From positions 1-64,000 of the forward strand of contig JBMNGL010000018.1 in the NCBI GenBank assembly GCA_050949825.1: a DNA stretch of 64,000 nucleotides, given 5' to 3'. A program made the position numbers and the translations under genes. Of this stretch, positions 28,206 through 36,478 are shown one piece after another. The stretch is from DTU019 sp050949825 (GTDB taxonomy: Bacteria; Bacillota; Syntrophomonadia; Syntrophomonadales; Syntrophomonadaceae). Position 1 is the stretch's first letter. Every line of letters starts with the position of its first letter. Under the pieces are notes generated by a model. That model was not told the origin of the DNA. It did no database searches and worked only from the letters and a program-made list of their open reading frames with translations.

Positions 28206-28877
28206 CTAGGGGGACTTTAAAGTGGCTTTGATTTCATCCAGGCGTGTATAAATGTCGGCCAATTGTTCTTCCAGCTTGCTAAAGGCTTGAGGCAGAGACA
28301 GTTCCGGTTCACCCTGCCAGTCAGGCTGCTGCTGTTCATCAAAAAAGGTTTGCCGGTCCAGCCCAACCTGGGTGAGCACTTCATTGCGCGGCGGGGCATT
28401 AACTCCCAGATCGCGCCTTGTCAAGGGTTCATCATCCTGGCGCAGTATTACACTGAATCCTCCGCAGGACTCCAGGACGCCTTTATCAACCATATCAACA
28501 TCGGGGATACCCTGTTTACGCAGTTCCTGCATAAGGTCGTCAACATTGAATTTTTCCCCGGCCAGATTTTCTTTTAGAATACGGCCGTTTTCTATTAAGA
28601 CTATCGGCGCCCCGGTAATCAGATTAGATAGTTTCTGGCTTTTCAGGCCCAGGTAGCACATCAACCATTCCAAAAAGGCCAGGGTACCTAATACCCCTAC
28701 CCCTTCAATAAAGGGGATGCTCTGGTCCAGGGCAATGGACACCACGGTATGCCCTACCCCGGTCATGACTACAAAGTCAAAAGGCCCCAGTTCGCCCAGG
28801 GCCCGCTTGCCCAATACCCTGACCATGATTAAGGCCATAAAATACATCACCGCCGCCCGCAATGCGTAAGTGAGCAC
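28206..28877 (-). CDS. DUF421 membrane protein (YetF/YrbG-like)
   Basis: A 223-residue protein with three membrane segments in residues 1-75 (LRAAVMYFMALIMVRVLGKR, ELGPFDFVVMTGVGHTVVSI, then GTLAFLEWLMCYLG) and a cytoplasmic mixed alpha/beta domain beginning with GAPIVLIENGRIL. These are the DUF421 marks. A C-terminal ~50-residue charged tail (KLEEQLADIYTRLDEIK) is likely coiled. The start is GTG 28877 with AAAGGGGGG upstream. Its TAG stop lies inside a CCCCCTAGGGGG palindrome. YetF-type proteins are linked to spore or membrane physiology; the mechanism is not known. Confidence 0.9.
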   Translation of the reverse strand: MLTYALRAAVMYFMALIMVRVLGKRALGELGPFDFVVMTGVGHTVVSIALDQSIPFIEGVGVLGTLAFLEWLMCYLGLKSQKLSNLITGAPIVLIENGRILKENLAGEKFNVDDLMQELRKQGIPDVDMVDKGVLESCGGFSVILRQDDEPLTRRDLGVNAPPRNEVLTQVGLDRQTFFDEQQQPDWQGEPELSLPQAFSKLEEQLADIYTRLDEIKATLKSP

Positions 28878-29183
28878 CGTTTACCCCCCTTTAAAGCCTG
28901 GATATACCTTATTATTGCGCTCGGCGGCAAGGCTTTATTCTTAAAGCGGCGCCAGCCTAAAACTAGCGCCGCTCTTACGGTTTTAAAGCGGTTTGAAATT
29001 TTGGTGAAAGGCCAGTGTTTTCAGGCAGGCATGGGGCGGGCAGCATATTTACAAATGATAGGTCCATACCGAATAATTCCGGGGACAGGCCCCGGACCTA
29101 TTGAGCTTTAAGTGCTTTTCTATCTTCTTCCTCATTTCATGCCGACCGGATCAAGTTCCATCCGCACCAGCATGCGTAAAAAC
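28878..29183. other. Intergenic region with two inverted repeats
   Basis: No gene. AGCGGCGC / GCGCCGCT (about 28946-28972) and CCGGGG-ACAGG-CCCCGG (about 29080-29096), the latter enclosed by AGGTCC / GGACCT. No T-runs, so these look like palindromic repeats more than terminators. Confidence 0.6.
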
Positions 29184-30866
29184 TCAAGTGGAAAGGTTTC
29201 CGGATCTTATATAAGCCAGCAGCTGTTCCAGGCTCCAGGTGTTGATCACATCGGCCGCCTGTACCCACCCGCGGCGTGCGTTTAGTATGCCATAGCGCAA
29301 AAGATCCATTTCATTAATATGATGGGCATCACTGTTGATGGCAATCTTAATGCCCAGTGATACTGCCCGCCGGGCCACTTCCTCATCAATATCCAAACGA
29401 TCCGGGTGGGCATTGATTTCCAGCACTTTATGATGATAGGCGGCCGCCTTAAGAATTCGCTCCAGATCCAGGTCATAAGCATCCCGTTTATTGAAGAGAC
29501 GGCCGGTGAGGTGACCGATTATATCCACATGCGGGTTGGCTATCACCTTCAACAGCCGTTCGGTCTGCTCCTCAACATCCAGCTTGAAATGGCTGTGAAT
29601 CGAAGCAATAACCACATCCAGCTTCTCCAGATCAGCATCGCTTAGATCCAGGCTGCCATCCTTGAGAATTTCCACTTCAATCCCGCTTAGAATATGTGGT
29701 CCCTTCTTATTGTGATTAAGTTCGGCAATAACCTTTCCCTGCAGCCGCAGGCGTTCCGGGTTTAAGCCCCCGGTCACCGGCAGGGAATGACTGTGGTCGG
29801 TGACAGCCAGGTATTCATAACCCCTGGCTGAGGCGGCCTGAAACAATTCCATCAGGCTGGGGGCGCCGTCGCTCCAATCGGAATGCACATGCAGATCGCC
29901 CTTGATATCCTGCAATTTAACCAGCGGCGGGATGTTTTGCCGCCGGGCGGCTTCGATTTCCCCCCGGTCTTCGCGCAAGGCCGCCGGGATATAAGCCATT
30001 TGCAGTGATTCATATATCCCTTTTTCATCTTTAAAGGCCGGAAATTCATCGGGGCTATGCTCCGCAAAAATACGGGCACGATGGGCTTTGGATCCGGTTG
30101 TCCACAGCAGCCGCAGGGCAAAATCGGCAGGCTCTGCCATAATAACCTCAAAGGGGATGCGGTGGGGCAGATAGCCACCGATATGCTTCCGGTCCTCTTG
30201 CTTGATTTCAATGCCCGGATAAGCTGCCAGGGCCTCAGCCACCGCATCGCTATCCCCGCTGGCGATTAAAATGTCAGCATCGCTGACCAGGGGCTTGCCG
30301 CGCCGCAGGCTGCCTACTATGCGCACCGGTGCGCCCGGCAGGCAGGAGCGCAGATACTCCACCAGCTTTTCGGCTGCCGGCAAGGCCAGTCCTATGGAAA
30401 TCTTGCCCTCACCCTGCTTTAAAAGAGCGATGCCTTGCAAGACAGCCTCTTCAGTCTTTGCACCCAGGCCGGGCAGTTTTCTGAGCATATGGGCTTGGGC
30501 GGCTGCTTGCAGGTCAGCCAGGTTGTCAATACCCAATCGTGAATAGATTAAAGCCACTGTTTTGGGTCCCAGACCGGGAACAGTCAGCAGATCCAGAACG
30601 GTTTCGGGGGTTGCGGCGGTCAGTTGTTGGTAATAGGCCAGTGATCCCGTTTTCATGAGCTCTTCTATTTGGGCTTGCACGGTTTTGCCCACCCCGGGGA
30701 TCTCTTGGAGGCGATTTTGTTCATAGAGGAGGCGCAGTTCCTGTTCAAGATGATAAATAGACCGGGCCGCATTGCGATAAGCCCGGATCTTAAAAGGGTT
30801 TTCATCTTTGAGCTGCAGCAAGGCGGCGATTCGGTTTAACATCCTTGCTACTTCCAGGTTGGTCAT
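29184..30866 (-). CDS. polX: DNA polymerase/3'-5' exonuclease PolX
   Basis: A 560-residue family X polymerase. Helix-hairpin-helix motifs IPGVGKTVQAQIEE, VPGLGPKTVALIY and LPGLGAKTEEAV fill residues about 50-160; the nucleotidyltransferase motif GSLRRGKPLVSDADIL is near residue 185 with two acidic residues (DAD). The C-terminal PHP phosphoesterase has DLHVHSDWSDG (about 331) and the later His/Asp motifs (VTDHSHS, AIHSH-type SIHSHF, NAHPDR, NSDAHH), so the metal site looks complete. It fills gaps in base-excision repair. Start ATG 30866 lies 3 bp after zapA, so the two are coupled. Confidence 0.95.
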   Translation of the reverse strand: MTNLEVARMLNRIAALLQLKDENPFKIRAYRNAARSIYHLEQELRLLYEQNRLQEIPGVGKTVQAQIEELMKTGSLAYYQQLTAATPETVLDLLTVPGLGPKTVALIYSRLGIDNLADLQAAAQAHMLRKLPGLGAKTEEAVLQGIALLKQGEGKISIGLALPAAEKLVEYLRSCLPGAPVRIVGSLRRGKPLVSDADILIASGDSDAVAEALAAYPGIEIKQEDRKHIGGYLPHRIPFEVIMAEPADFALRLLWTTGSKAHRARIFAEHSPDEFPAFKDEKGIYESLQMAYIPAALREDRGEIEAARRQNIPPLVKLQDIKGDLHVHSDWSDGAPSLMELFQAASARGYEYLAVTDHSHSLPVTGGLNPERLRLQGKVIAELNHNKKGPHILSGIEVEILKDGSLDLSDADLEKLDVVIASIHSHFKLDVEEQTERLLKVIANPHVDIIGHLTGRLFNKRDAYDLDLERILKAAAYHHKVLEINAHPDRLDIDEEVARRAVSLGIKIAINSDAHHINEMDLLRYGILNARRGWVQAADVINTWSLEQLLAYIRSGNLST

Positions 30867-30869
30867 CTT

Positions 30870-31145
30870 TTATCCCATCCTATTTTTCCTTTCCTCTTCC
30901 ATGGCTCTGACCAATTCATCATAATCTTCCTGCAGTTTATTCAACTCGTCAGCCAGGTTGAGGGCCGTCAGTACTGCCACCTTGGTGCTGGATAGATTGG
31001 GATTGCGCTGATAAATCATGCGCATGCGTCTATCTACATAAGAGGCCAGCATCTGTATGTAATCGGGTTCCTCTTCTCCCCTAATCACATATTCTTCGTT
31101 AAAAATGGAGGTTGTAACCTTGTTAATTTGGTTTTTGTTATTCAC
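30870..31145 (-). CDS. zapA: Cell division protein ZapA
   Basis: A 91-residue protein with the ZapA pattern: an N-terminal beta part (VTTSIFNEEYVIRGEEEPDY), VDRRMRMI, the hallmark helix TKVAVLTALNLADEL and a C-terminal coiled coil (KLQEDYDELVRAMEEERK). It binds and cross-links FtsZ filaments at mid-cell. The order pheS-pheT-...-zapA-polX is usual in Firmicutes, here interrupted by three other genes. Confidence 0.92.
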   Translation of the reverse strand: MNNKNQINKVTTSIFNEEYVIRGEEEPDYIQMLASYVDRRMRMIYQRNPNLSSTKVAVLTALNLADELNKLQEDYDELVRAMEEERKNRMG

Positions 31146-31410
31146 CTAGCACTCACCCCTTATTTGAAGGTCAATATTTGCCTGTTTATTTCTCTGTGCG
31201 GGCGGTTATTTCCTGCCACTCTTGCCAGTAATATGCACTAAAAGGAACATTTATCCGTTTGCCCGGTAGACGCCCAAATCGCAGCAGAAGCGGCTCGGAT
31301 ACGCGCAGTACGAATCCTTATGGTCGTTTATATCGGCTCAAGCGGCTATGGCCGCATGCTTCTTGGGCAGAAGCCTTACCAATCAGTTTTGGCCTACTCA
31401 AGCTGCTCGA

Positions 31411-33204
31411 TTAAATCGGCAATTGTCCTTGAGCAAGCCCACCCGGTTTGGGCAAGGTGAAGAAAAAGGTGACGCCTTGTCCGGGTTGGCTGACTACGCC
31501 GACCTGACCATTGTGATGCTCAATCACATGTTTGACAATGGACAAGCCCAGTCCAAAGCCTTCGCTTTCTCTTAACCGGGCCTCATCCAAGCGATAAAAG
31601 CGTTCAAAGATGCGCTCTCCCTCTTGCGCGGATATGCCCTCACCCTGATTGGTTATCAGGACTTTGACCTGCTCAGGCTGCTCCTCGATGGCAACCACCA
31701 CCGGTGCTTCAGGCGGGCTGTATTTAATGGCATTATCAAGCAGATTGAGCATAACCTGTATAATCAGTTCTGAGTCACAGGTAATAAGAGGCGCTGCGGC
31801 AGGCTTCTTATACTCCACAGAGAATTTCTGTTCATGATCGTGACAGGCAATTTCGATGGATTTTTCAATCAACTCGGACAAGTTCCAGGGCTGCATATGC
31901 AGCTGGATGCGACCGGATTCAAGCCGGGAGAGCTCTATCAACCTGCAGATAAGACGGCTCAGACGCGTGGCCTCCTCATAGATGATGCCGGAATTTTCAA
32001 GTATATCTTTGCTATCCATATCCTGGTTGTTAATAAGTTTTTCTGCGTGATCACTGATAGTGGCTACCGGTGTCACCAGCTCGCGGGTAACATTGCTGAC
32101 AAAATCCTTGCGTACCTGTTCCAGCCTTTTCAATTCAGTGATATCATTTAAAATCACCAGCGTCCCTTCATCCCAACCGTACCGCCCGTCCCGCAATGGC
32201 ACCGCGTTGACTTCCAAAAGGCGGTCACGCTGGCCATGAAACAGTATCTCGCTGCGCAGGGGCTGATAATCCTTTTGCACTTTATCGATCATATCCAGCA
32301 GGCCGTAATTATCAATGACTTCGGTGTGCTTGCGCCCCAACTGATCAGAACCAATTGCCAATAGATTCGAGGCTACGGCGTTAATATAGGTCAACCTGCC
32401 ATATTGGCTGACGGTGAGGATGCCATTGACGGTAGTGTTTAGCACCAATTCCAAACGGTTCTTTATGGAAGAAATTTCAATCAGGTTGTTCTCCAGGGTT
32501 TCAGCCAGGTGGTTGATTGACTTGCCCAAATGATACAGTTCATCTGATGCGAGCATATGAATACGATGCTGCAGGTTGCCCTGGGCCATGTTGTCTACGG
32601 CTCTGGTTATGATTCCCACCGGCCGCGAAATCTGGGCAGCAACCCACATGCTGATCAGGATAGCCAGAATACCGATCAGCAGAATGGCCAGCAACAGGTT
32701 CTTTAAAATGTTCCAATAGTATGTTTGGGTTTGCTGCAGGGGTTGGGCCAGGCGTATAACCCCCTGTACGCCCCCTTGTTCAAAAGGGATGGCGACATAC
32801 AGCATCTTCTGGTTGGAAATCTCGCTATTGCGAATAGAGGTTCCGGTTTGCCCCTGCAAGGCTTGATAAACTTCGGGAAGGTTGGCATGATTGTCAGCCT
32901 GAGCGGGATCTATAGCTGAGTCGGCCAGGACCAGTCCGCTGTTGTCGATAATGGTTACCCTGGTGTCAGTATCGGCAGCACTTTTCAGGCTAACCTTTTG
33001 CATGAAATCTTGTCGCGCCTCGTCGTTGTCATAATAGGACAGCTGTTCTCTTACTAGAATGGCTTCATGTTCCAGGCTGCCGCTAAGATCATGGTAATGG
33101 GTTCGGCTAACTGCCAAACTCATAATAATACCCATTGCAGTCATTACTAAAGCGATGAGTACCACATAAGACATGGTCAAACGCCGTTGAAATAAACCAG
33201 GCAT
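31411..33204 (-). CDS. PhoR-type sensor histidine-kinase-like protein, phospho-acceptor His replaced by Arg
   Basis: A 597-residue membrane protein. Two membrane segments (about 12-32 and 168-190) flank an extracytoplasmic PhoR-like sensor; then HAMP (RPVGIITRAVDNMAQGNLQH), PAS (about 245-355), dimerisation helices and an HATPase_c domain. The H-box reads DFVSNVTRELVTP: the position of the normal His (SHELRTP) is Arg-374 (codon CGC, one transition from CAC). The G1 box reads NQGEGI, with Asn-519 in place of the nucleotide-contacting Asp of DxGxG. N-box (MLNLLDNAIKYSP), F-box (FERFYR) and G2 (GFGLGLSIV) are kept. No response regulator is adjacent. ATG 33204 has GGAGG about 8 nt upstream. Confidence 0.9.
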   Translation of the reverse strand: MPGLFQRRLTMSYVVLIALVMTAMGIIMSLAVSRTHYHDLSGSLEHEAILVREQLSYYDNDEARQDFMQKVSLKSAADTDTRVTIIDNSGLVLADSAIDPAQADNHANLPEVYQALQGQTGTSIRNSEISNQKMLYVAIPFEQGGVQGVIRLAQPLQQTQTYYWNILKNLLLAILLIGILAILISMWVAAQISRPVGIITRAVDNMAQGNLQHRIHMLASDELYHLGKSINHLAETLENNLIEISSIKNRLELVLNTTVNGILTVSQYGRLTYINAVASNLLAIGSDQLGRKHTEVIDNYGLLDMIDKVQKDYQPLRSEILFHGQRDRLLEVNAVPLRDGRYGWDEGTLVILNDITELKRLEQVRKDFVSNVTRELVTPVATISDHAEKLINNQDMDSKDILENSGIIYEEATRLSRLICRLIELSRLESGRIQLHMQPWNLSELIEKSIEIACHDHEQKFSVEYKKPAAAPLITCDSELIIQVMLNLLDNAIKYSPPEAPVVVAIEEQPEQVKVLITNQGEGISAQEGERIFERFYRLDEARLRESEGFGLGLSIVKHVIEHHNGQVGVVSQPGQGVTFFFTLPKPGGLAQGQLPI

Positions 33205-33499
33205 TCCAATCCTCCATAAAATACAATCTATTCCGCACTCGTTGTCCTGTCATAGCATCGCTGCCCAGGTCATCACAGTCTTTAAGCAAAGTCCTGGTAA
33301 AGCCCTCCTGATCCGGGTTAAATGTCCATCAATCGGGATGGCAGGGACTGCTCATGCAGCGGTGTCTGCTTATAATGGGAAGCATAAATCCATGCTACCC
33401 TGTTCTGTCGCATAAATAAAGTCTCCGTATACTATTTTATTATTGTGCCCGTTTGGTTATAGTTAGCCCCCACCCCGGCTCCCTGCAAACCTATTGGAA
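33205..33499. other. Intergenic region, nothing recognised
   Basis: About 295 bp between the kinase-like gene and the uridine-kinase-like gene, with no ORF of merit and no clear terminator. Confidence 0.5.
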
Positions 33500-35173
33500 T
33501 TAATCTTTAAACCAGCTTCTACCGATAAATTCACGCAGGATGGAGTTGGGAGGCACCACCAGGTCAGGTGCGGGGCGGAAGTAGCTCAGGAATTTCAGCA
33601 GCATGGAAGCCTCCACATACTCCCTGACCTCGGGGCCGATTTCAGCCAGCAAGGGCTCGATATAGGGCTTCAATATCGCCAACTCATAGACCAGGGAGGA
33701 GTTGAACATCACATCGGCATTTTCCTGAAAAGGGAATATATTGCGTTCTTCCCCGCGGCGCACTGAGCGCCACCGACCCAGGGTCTCCAGGGCGCTATAA
33801 CCCCTTACCCGGTGATCCCGTACAATTCTGCGAATCAGGCGCGAATCGGTGGTGGGGATACGGTTGCTATAGTCAATGTTTAATTGGGTTAGGGCGCTGA
33901 TATAGATGCGAAACTTCTGCTGCGCCGATACGCTGAAGGTGAGTTTTTCATTGAGGCCATGAATCCCTTCAATTATAATCGGTTCCCCTGGCGGCACCTG
34001 CAATTTACTGGCCTTGCTTTGACTCTTGCCGGTCAGGAAATCATAACGGGGAATCTCCACCTCTTCACCGGCAATCAAGCGGCACAGGTGATCGTTGAAA
34101 AGATCCAACTGCAGTGCTTCCAGGGCTTCAAAATCAAATTCCCCATTTTCATCACGGGGGGTCAGATCCCGATCCATAAAATAATTGTCCAGAGAGATGG
34201 TAACCGGGTGGCGGCCATTAACCCGCAATTGAATCATCAAACGGTTGGCGAAAGTGGTCTTCCCTGATGAAGATGGTCCTGCAATGGTGACCAATCGAAT
34301 TTCAGGGTTGCTGCAGATTTGGTCCGCGATGTCGGCAATCTTCTTTTCATGCAGGGCTTCATTGATCATAATGAGGTCCTTTAATCCGCCCCTTTGAATA
34401 ATATCATTGAAGGCCGCCACATGGGGAGTGCCCAGCATTGCCGCCCATTCCTTGGCTTCCTGATAGATGTTAAACAGTTTGGGCAATTCAACATAAGGCA
34501 AAACACGGTCCGGGGTTGCTACTTCCGGGGTTTGCAGAATAAGCCCGGGGGGATAGTTTCTCAGGCGGAAGCGGTTTAAGGTGCTGGTGTTGAGCAGCAT
34601 GTAGCCATAGAAGTATTCGTGATAGCCATCCAGTTCATAAATATGCACCTGGGCCTGGTTACGATACTCCAGCAAACCGACCTTATCCAACTGGCATTGC
34701 CGGGCATAAATGCGCCGGGCCTCTTCCCTGCTCACCACATGCTTGACAATAGGTACATCCTGGACCACATATTCCCGCATGCGCTTCTGGATCTGTTCTA
34801 TGTCTTCATCAGTCAAGGGCTGATCCAGCAATTCACAGTAGAGCCCATTGGAAAGCGAATGTTTTACAATCAATTCAGTATGCGGGTATAGATCACGACA
34901 CGCCCTGATAAGCATAAATACAATACTGCGCCGGTATATCCTGGAGCCATTTTCGCTGCTGGTATCCACCAGCTCAATATCGCAATCATGCTGCAAAACA
35001 AAGCTCAAGTCCTCCATTTGGTTGTTAATAATCACCGCCACCACTTGGTACAAAAGCCGGTCCTGCAACAGGCTGACCAGCTCTCCGGTGGTGCTTTCTA
35101 CCGGCACAACATATGGGCCCAAGCCCTTGACATTGACCTTAATATCGTATCCCTTGCGGCTGGAAATCGCCAT
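33500..35173 (-). CDS. TGS-domain/uridine-kinase-like fusion (nucleoside kinase family)
   Basis: A 557-residue protein. Start ATG 35173 (MAISSRKGYDIKV) has GGGGAGGAG 5 nt upstream. The N-terminal ~60 residues resemble a TGS/ThrRS-N domain, residues 60-240 a ThrRS second additional domain-like part (RSIVFMLIRACRDLYP), and the C-terminal half a P-loop uridine kinase with Walker A GPSSSGKTT (about residue 293), SLDNYFMDRD and EGIHGLNEKL. This long Firmicute 'uridine kinase' family keeps the kinase core but its substrate has not been defined, as far as I know. It is a monocistronic unit. Confidence 0.85.
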   Translation of the reverse strand: MAISSRKGYDIKVNVKGLGPYVVPVESTTGELVSLLQDRLLYQVVAVIINNQMEDLSFVLQHDCDIELVDTSSENGSRIYRRSIVFMLIRACRDLYPHTELIVKHSLSNGLYCELLDQPLTDEDIEQIQKRMREYVVQDVPIVKHVVSREEARRIYARQCQLDKVGLLEYRNQAQVHIYELDGYHEYFYGYMLLNTSTLNRFRLRNYPPGLILQTPEVATPDRVLPYVELPKLFNIYQEAKEWAAMLGTPHVAAFNDIIQRGGLKDLIMINEALHEKKIADIADQICSNPEIRLVTIAGPSSSGKTTFANRLMIQLRVNGRHPVTISLDNYFMDRDLTPRDENGEFDFEALEALQLDLFNDHLCRLIAGEEVEIPRYDFLTGKSQSKASKLQVPPGEPIIIEGIHGLNEKLTFSVSAQQKFRIYISALTQLNIDYSNRIPTTDSRLIRRIVRDHRVRGYSALETLGRWRSVRRGEERNIFPFQENADVMFNSSLVYELAILKPYIEPLLAEIGPEVREYVEASMLLKFLSYFRPAPDLVVPPNSILREFIGRSWFKD

Positions 35174-35483
35174 GGTACTCCTCCCCTCAAACAAACCCGG
35201 TTACTTTTCATTATAATACAACTGCGGGGCAAAGCCGAGGATAAGTACCGGGTACGGGGATAATCCCATGTTCCGTCTGATGTCTGGCCTGACGAGAATC
35301 CACGCTTATAGCCACCCAACCCCGTCACGCTCCACCGTATGTGCCCGTGGACAATCAGATAAAAAAGAGGGCCTGGCTGCCCTCTTTTTCACCGTAGACG
35401 CTCCTCCTGCAAACCGTGCCGGTTTTAATCTGTACATTATATTCTAACCGCCGGGTTGGTTTTTCTGCCGGCGTTTTCCCTTA
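35174..35483. other. Intergenic region holding one terminator
   Basis: About 310 bp. Apart from the terminator at 35362-35389 no feature is seen. Confidence 0.6.
35362..35389 (-). terminator. Intrinsic terminator downstream of the VanX-like gene
   Basis: AGAGGGC / GCCCTCT with a 6-nt loop, flanked by A6 on one side and T5 on the other, so it can work on both strands. Confidence 0.85.
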
Positions 35484-36200
35484 TTAAGGTGAGACCGGAC
35501 CCGTCTGCCGTTCCTCCCAAAATACTCCGTATTGTTCTCGTTCAGAATCATTAAAATGCCACCACTCATAAAAAATACTGTCGAACCCGCTCTGCACCAT
35601 GGCCTTTTCCAGCAACCTGGCATGTTCTGCTTGCTCCGGGCTGATATCGCTGTAATCCCGATCAGCTCTGGCAGTAAAATCATCAAAAGGAGTAGGCATC
35701 GGTACCTCCGTGCCCTGTCTGTCAATGAGGGTGACATCTACCGCCACCCCACGGGAATGATTGGAAAATCCCTGATATGGATTGATTACATAGCGCCTGT
35801 CCGGCATCACCTGCCACAGTTTATATTGCGCCTCCGGCGGCCGGTACGCATCCCACACCTTCAGGCCATAGCCTTGCTGCTGCAGTATATGCTGCGCTTT
35901 CTTCAGCTTTTCCGCTGTTCCCCGGCGCAGCAGGGCTTGATCGCTGGCATAGATGCGCTGGCCGTAAATATTGTTGTCGCTGGCATAGGCCAGTTCCACA
36001 GTAATTCCGGGAATCACTTCCTGCAGTATCACCATATCAACCGGCGATAAAGGCTGGGTCACCTCACGTCCATACTGTTTGGGCCCCAGTACTATATACC
36101 ACAGCAGGGCCAGATTGAGCAGCGTCAGTATTGCCACCCCCACCTTCTGGTGCCAACCCCAGGCCCGCTTGTGCTGTCCATATTTCCCTCCGAAAACCAA
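35484..36200 (-). CDS. Membrane-anchored D-alanyl-D-alanine dipeptidase (M15D, VanX/DdpX-like)
   Basis: A 238-residue protein with a basic N-terminus and one membrane segment (about 20-38), so the catalytic domain lies outside the membrane. The M15D zinc motif SNHSRGVAVDVTL (His and Asp ligands) and EWWHF (third ligand) are present, with AYRPPEAQYKLW upstream. These enzymes cleave D-Ala-D-Ala. An extracytoplasmic copy without vanH/vanA neighbours points to peptidoglycan or spore-wall turnover rather than vancomycin resistance. An overlapping ORF in another frame (35444-35737) is a shadow. Confidence 0.88.
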   Translation of the reverse strand: MVFGGKYGQHKRAWGWHQKVGVAILTLLNLALLWYIVLGPKQYGREVTQPLSPVDMVILQEVIPGITVELAYASDNNIYGQRIYASDQALLRRGTAEKLKKAQHILQQQGYGLKVWDAYRPPEAQYKLWQVMPDRRYVINPYQGFSNHSRGVAVDVTLIDRQGTEVPMPTPFDDFTARADRDYSDISPEQAEHARLLEKAMVQSGFDSIFYEWWHFNDSEREQYGVFWEERQTGPVSP

Positions 36201-36371
36201 ATCAAAGCCTCCCGTTTCCTGCTTTGCTCATAGTATGATCTACAGTCTGCCAAATCAAACCCGCAGCCAGGAGGGGAGGGAACAAAACAAGGGCATGATA
36301 ATTATTAAGACAGGTATATCGGGCGGGCTGAGAGAATCGGGGGCGGGAGTGTGGTGTCGATTGCCAGGGAC

Positions 36372-36460
36372 GGTTGTCGGGGGGGTATCGGGGGGGGGGG
36401 GGGACGGGGTTGTTGTCCCCATGCCTGCCAGGTGACAACAACCCCATCCCCTCGACAACC
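36372..36460. repeat. Nested inverted repeats with a G14 homopolymer
   Basis: Outer arms GGTTGTCG (36372-36379) / CGACAACC (36453-36460); inner arms GGGGTTGTTGTC (36406-36417) / GACAACAACCCC (36434-36445). Between them is a run of 14 G (36390-36403). It sits between the 3' end of pheT and the 5' end of the VanX-like gene; no T-run follows either arm. Confidence 0.85.
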
Positions 36461-36478
36461 TTTAGTTTTACCCCGTCC

